Shown in pieces: positions 5,873 to 6,692 of a stretch of 6,692 bases of DNA (the stretch's first letter is position 1; each line of letters starts with the position of its first letter). The notes under the pieces were generated by a model. It was not told the DNA's origin, did not search any database, and worked only from the letters and a program-made list of their open reading frames with translations. Source of the stretch: Thermodesulfovibrionales bacterium (GTDB taxonomy: Bacteria; Nitrospirota; Thermodesulfovibrionia; Thermodesulfovibrionales; SM23-35); the NCBI GenBank assembly GCA_022865525.1, contig JALHSV010000243.1, positions 1 to 6,692 on the forward strand, in the 5' to 3' direction. The translations under genes were made by a program, and so were the position numbers.

Positions 5873-5877
5873 CCCTT
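5873..5877 (-). promoter_or_regulatory. Shine-Dalgarno of the epimerase gene, decides its start
   Basis: AAGGG on the minus strand overlaps the TAA stop of the cytidylyltransferase and lies 6 nt before the ATG at 5866, a normal spacing. It lies directly against the alternative ATG at 5872, which it could not serve well. Confidence 0.55.
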
Positions 5878-6670
5878 ACAAATCCTTACCGCTGGATTTC
5901 ATATCCGCACTTCGGAAAGAGGCTGGCCCTGATTGGTCCTGCGCTGCCAAATATGCATCATAGGAAGAATATTGAGAAAGTAACTTGGACCAATCATCTT
6001 CCGTATCCAGATCAATGGGATTCTCATTGAGAATATAGGGCAGCATCTTCTGACCAAGAGATCTCTGCGTTCGCAAAACTGCCTCCACCCAGGTCGCATC
6101 CAAATATGAACTAAGCAAAAAGCTCTGCGGAAGCGGCTGCTTCGCTGTCTGGAAGGGCCCTTCCCTGGGAACATTAACCGGGCAATCGATAAGGCCGCTC
6201 TCTGGATTTATGGTTCTCATTAAAAAGACCGAGATCGAAGACCGGCACACGGATCGGATCGAATCAACATCATTTCTCCGAAGCAGAGTTTCTAATATGT
6301 CATCCACTACTTCCACCCTGCGCAAGGGATTGGTTGGGCGAAGGTTGGTGATGATGTCGGGATGGTAACCTTCTTGCTCGCGCAGCCAGGCGATCGCATG
6401 CATGTAAAATTCGGTATCCCCCGATTGATCGGCGGCAAATTCAGCAGGTCGGATAAAGGGAACCTCGGCTCCATATTGCCGGGCAATATCCGCAATCTCA
6501 TGATCGTCGGTCGTGCAGATCACCCGATTGATCACTTTGGAGCGCCTGGCCACCTCGATGGAATAGGCCAGCAGGGGCTTGCCCCATAGCTCCCTGATGT
6601 TTTTACGAGGGATACGTTTTGAACCCCCTCGAGCGGGAATCAGCGCCAGTATTTCCTTATGGGAATCCAT
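5876..6670 (-). CDS. CMP-sialic-acid-synthetase-like cytidylyltransferase (acylneuraminate cytidylyltransferase family)
   Basis: The 264-aa protein probably transfers CMP from CTP to a nonulosonic acid (sialic, legionaminic or pseudaminic type) or a similar acid sugar in the cytoplasm. It starts with the family nucleotide-binding motif ALIPARGGSKRIPRKNI (9-25), followed by KPLLAYSIEVA (31-41), TTDDHEIADIA (53-63), LRPTNPLR (110-117; usually LQPTSPLR), SIRSV (137-141) and a C-terminal PIDLDTEDDW (218-227). The segment after residue 140 is divergent (RSSISVFLMRTI) and the last 20 residues extend beyond the usual end, so the exact sugar cannot be named. No sialate synthase (NeuB) lies in the window; it may be just upstream. 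First gene visible in the operon; the epimerase follows immediately. The ATG has no Shine-Dalgarno, but a promoter-like motif lies just before it. Confidence 0.85.
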   Translation of the reverse strand: MDSHKEILALIPARGGSKRIPRKNIRELWGKPLLAYSIEVARRSKVINRVICTTDDHEIADIARQYGAEVPFIRPAEFAADQSGDTEFYMHAIAWLREQEGYHPDIITNLRPTNPLRRVEVVDDILETLLRRNDVDSIRSVCRSSISVFLMRTINPESGLIDCPVNVPREGPFQTAKQPLPQSFLLSSYLDATWVEAVLRTQRSLGQKMLPYILNENPIDLDTEDDWSKLLSQYSSYDAYLAAQDQSGPASFRSADMKSSGKDL

Positions 6671-6678
6671 TTCAATTC

Positions 6679-6687
6679 ACTATACCA
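6679..6687 (-). promoter_or_regulatory. Possible extended -10 promoter giving a near-leaderless mRNA
   Basis: The minus strand reads TGGTATAGT, matching an extended -10 (TGnTATAAT) with one mismatch. The hexamer ends 8 nt before the ATG at 6670, so transcription would begin within a few bases of the start codon. That fits the absence of a Shine-Dalgarno. The -35 region lies outside the window, so this is tentative. Confidence 0.35.
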
Positions 6688-6692
6688 AATAA

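Overview
The window is a surface-glycan locus. All six genes read on the minus strand, so transcription runs from the right edge to the left. The organism cannot be fixed from the sequence. TGA and TAG both act as ordinary stops. Three of the six genes lack a visible Shine-Dalgarno sequence. The sugar transferase belongs to a form I know mainly from Bacteroidota and from some Patescibacteria (CPR) genomes. A member of one of these groups, probably from a metagenome, is my best guess.

Right part (4320-6670): a compact operon. A CMP-sialic-acid-synthetase-like cytidylyltransferase is followed after 3-9 bp by a WecB-type UDP-GlcNAc 2-epimerase, which overlaps a small VanZ-like membrane protein by ATGA. 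The epimerase and VanZ genes have good Shine-Dalgarno sequences. Together they suggest supply of activated sugars (UDP-ManNAc, and a CMP-nonulosonate or similar sugar) for a surface polymer.

Middle (2345-4319): a NodB-fold (polysaccharide-deacetylase-like) gene and a four-helix-bundle (S23/Avd-like) gene sit among extensive short repeats. Left (362-2344): a large membrane sugar transferase (phosphoglycosyl transferase) with a duplicated transmembrane module, likely to start the glycan on a polyprenyl phosphate. Region 1-361 is non-coding and mostly repeat.

The outstanding feature is a system of heptanucleotide arrays that fills nearly every gap outside the compact operon. At least four families are present (TAC+TRYC, GCC+YATC, TTC+TGTY, CAA+AACT). 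Most units can be read as a near-constant trinucleotide plus a variable tetranucleotide. Arrays run right up to stop codons, bracket the four-helix-bundle gene in reversed orientation, provide the C-terminus and stop of the deacetylase-like gene, and lie in frame inside that gene as a heptapeptide repeat in which every predicted in-phase stop codon is replaced by a sense codon. They resemble in form the heptameric STRR sequences of heterocystous cyanobacteria. The mixture of families, the shared interrupting 14-mer and the in-gene copy look worth follow-up.
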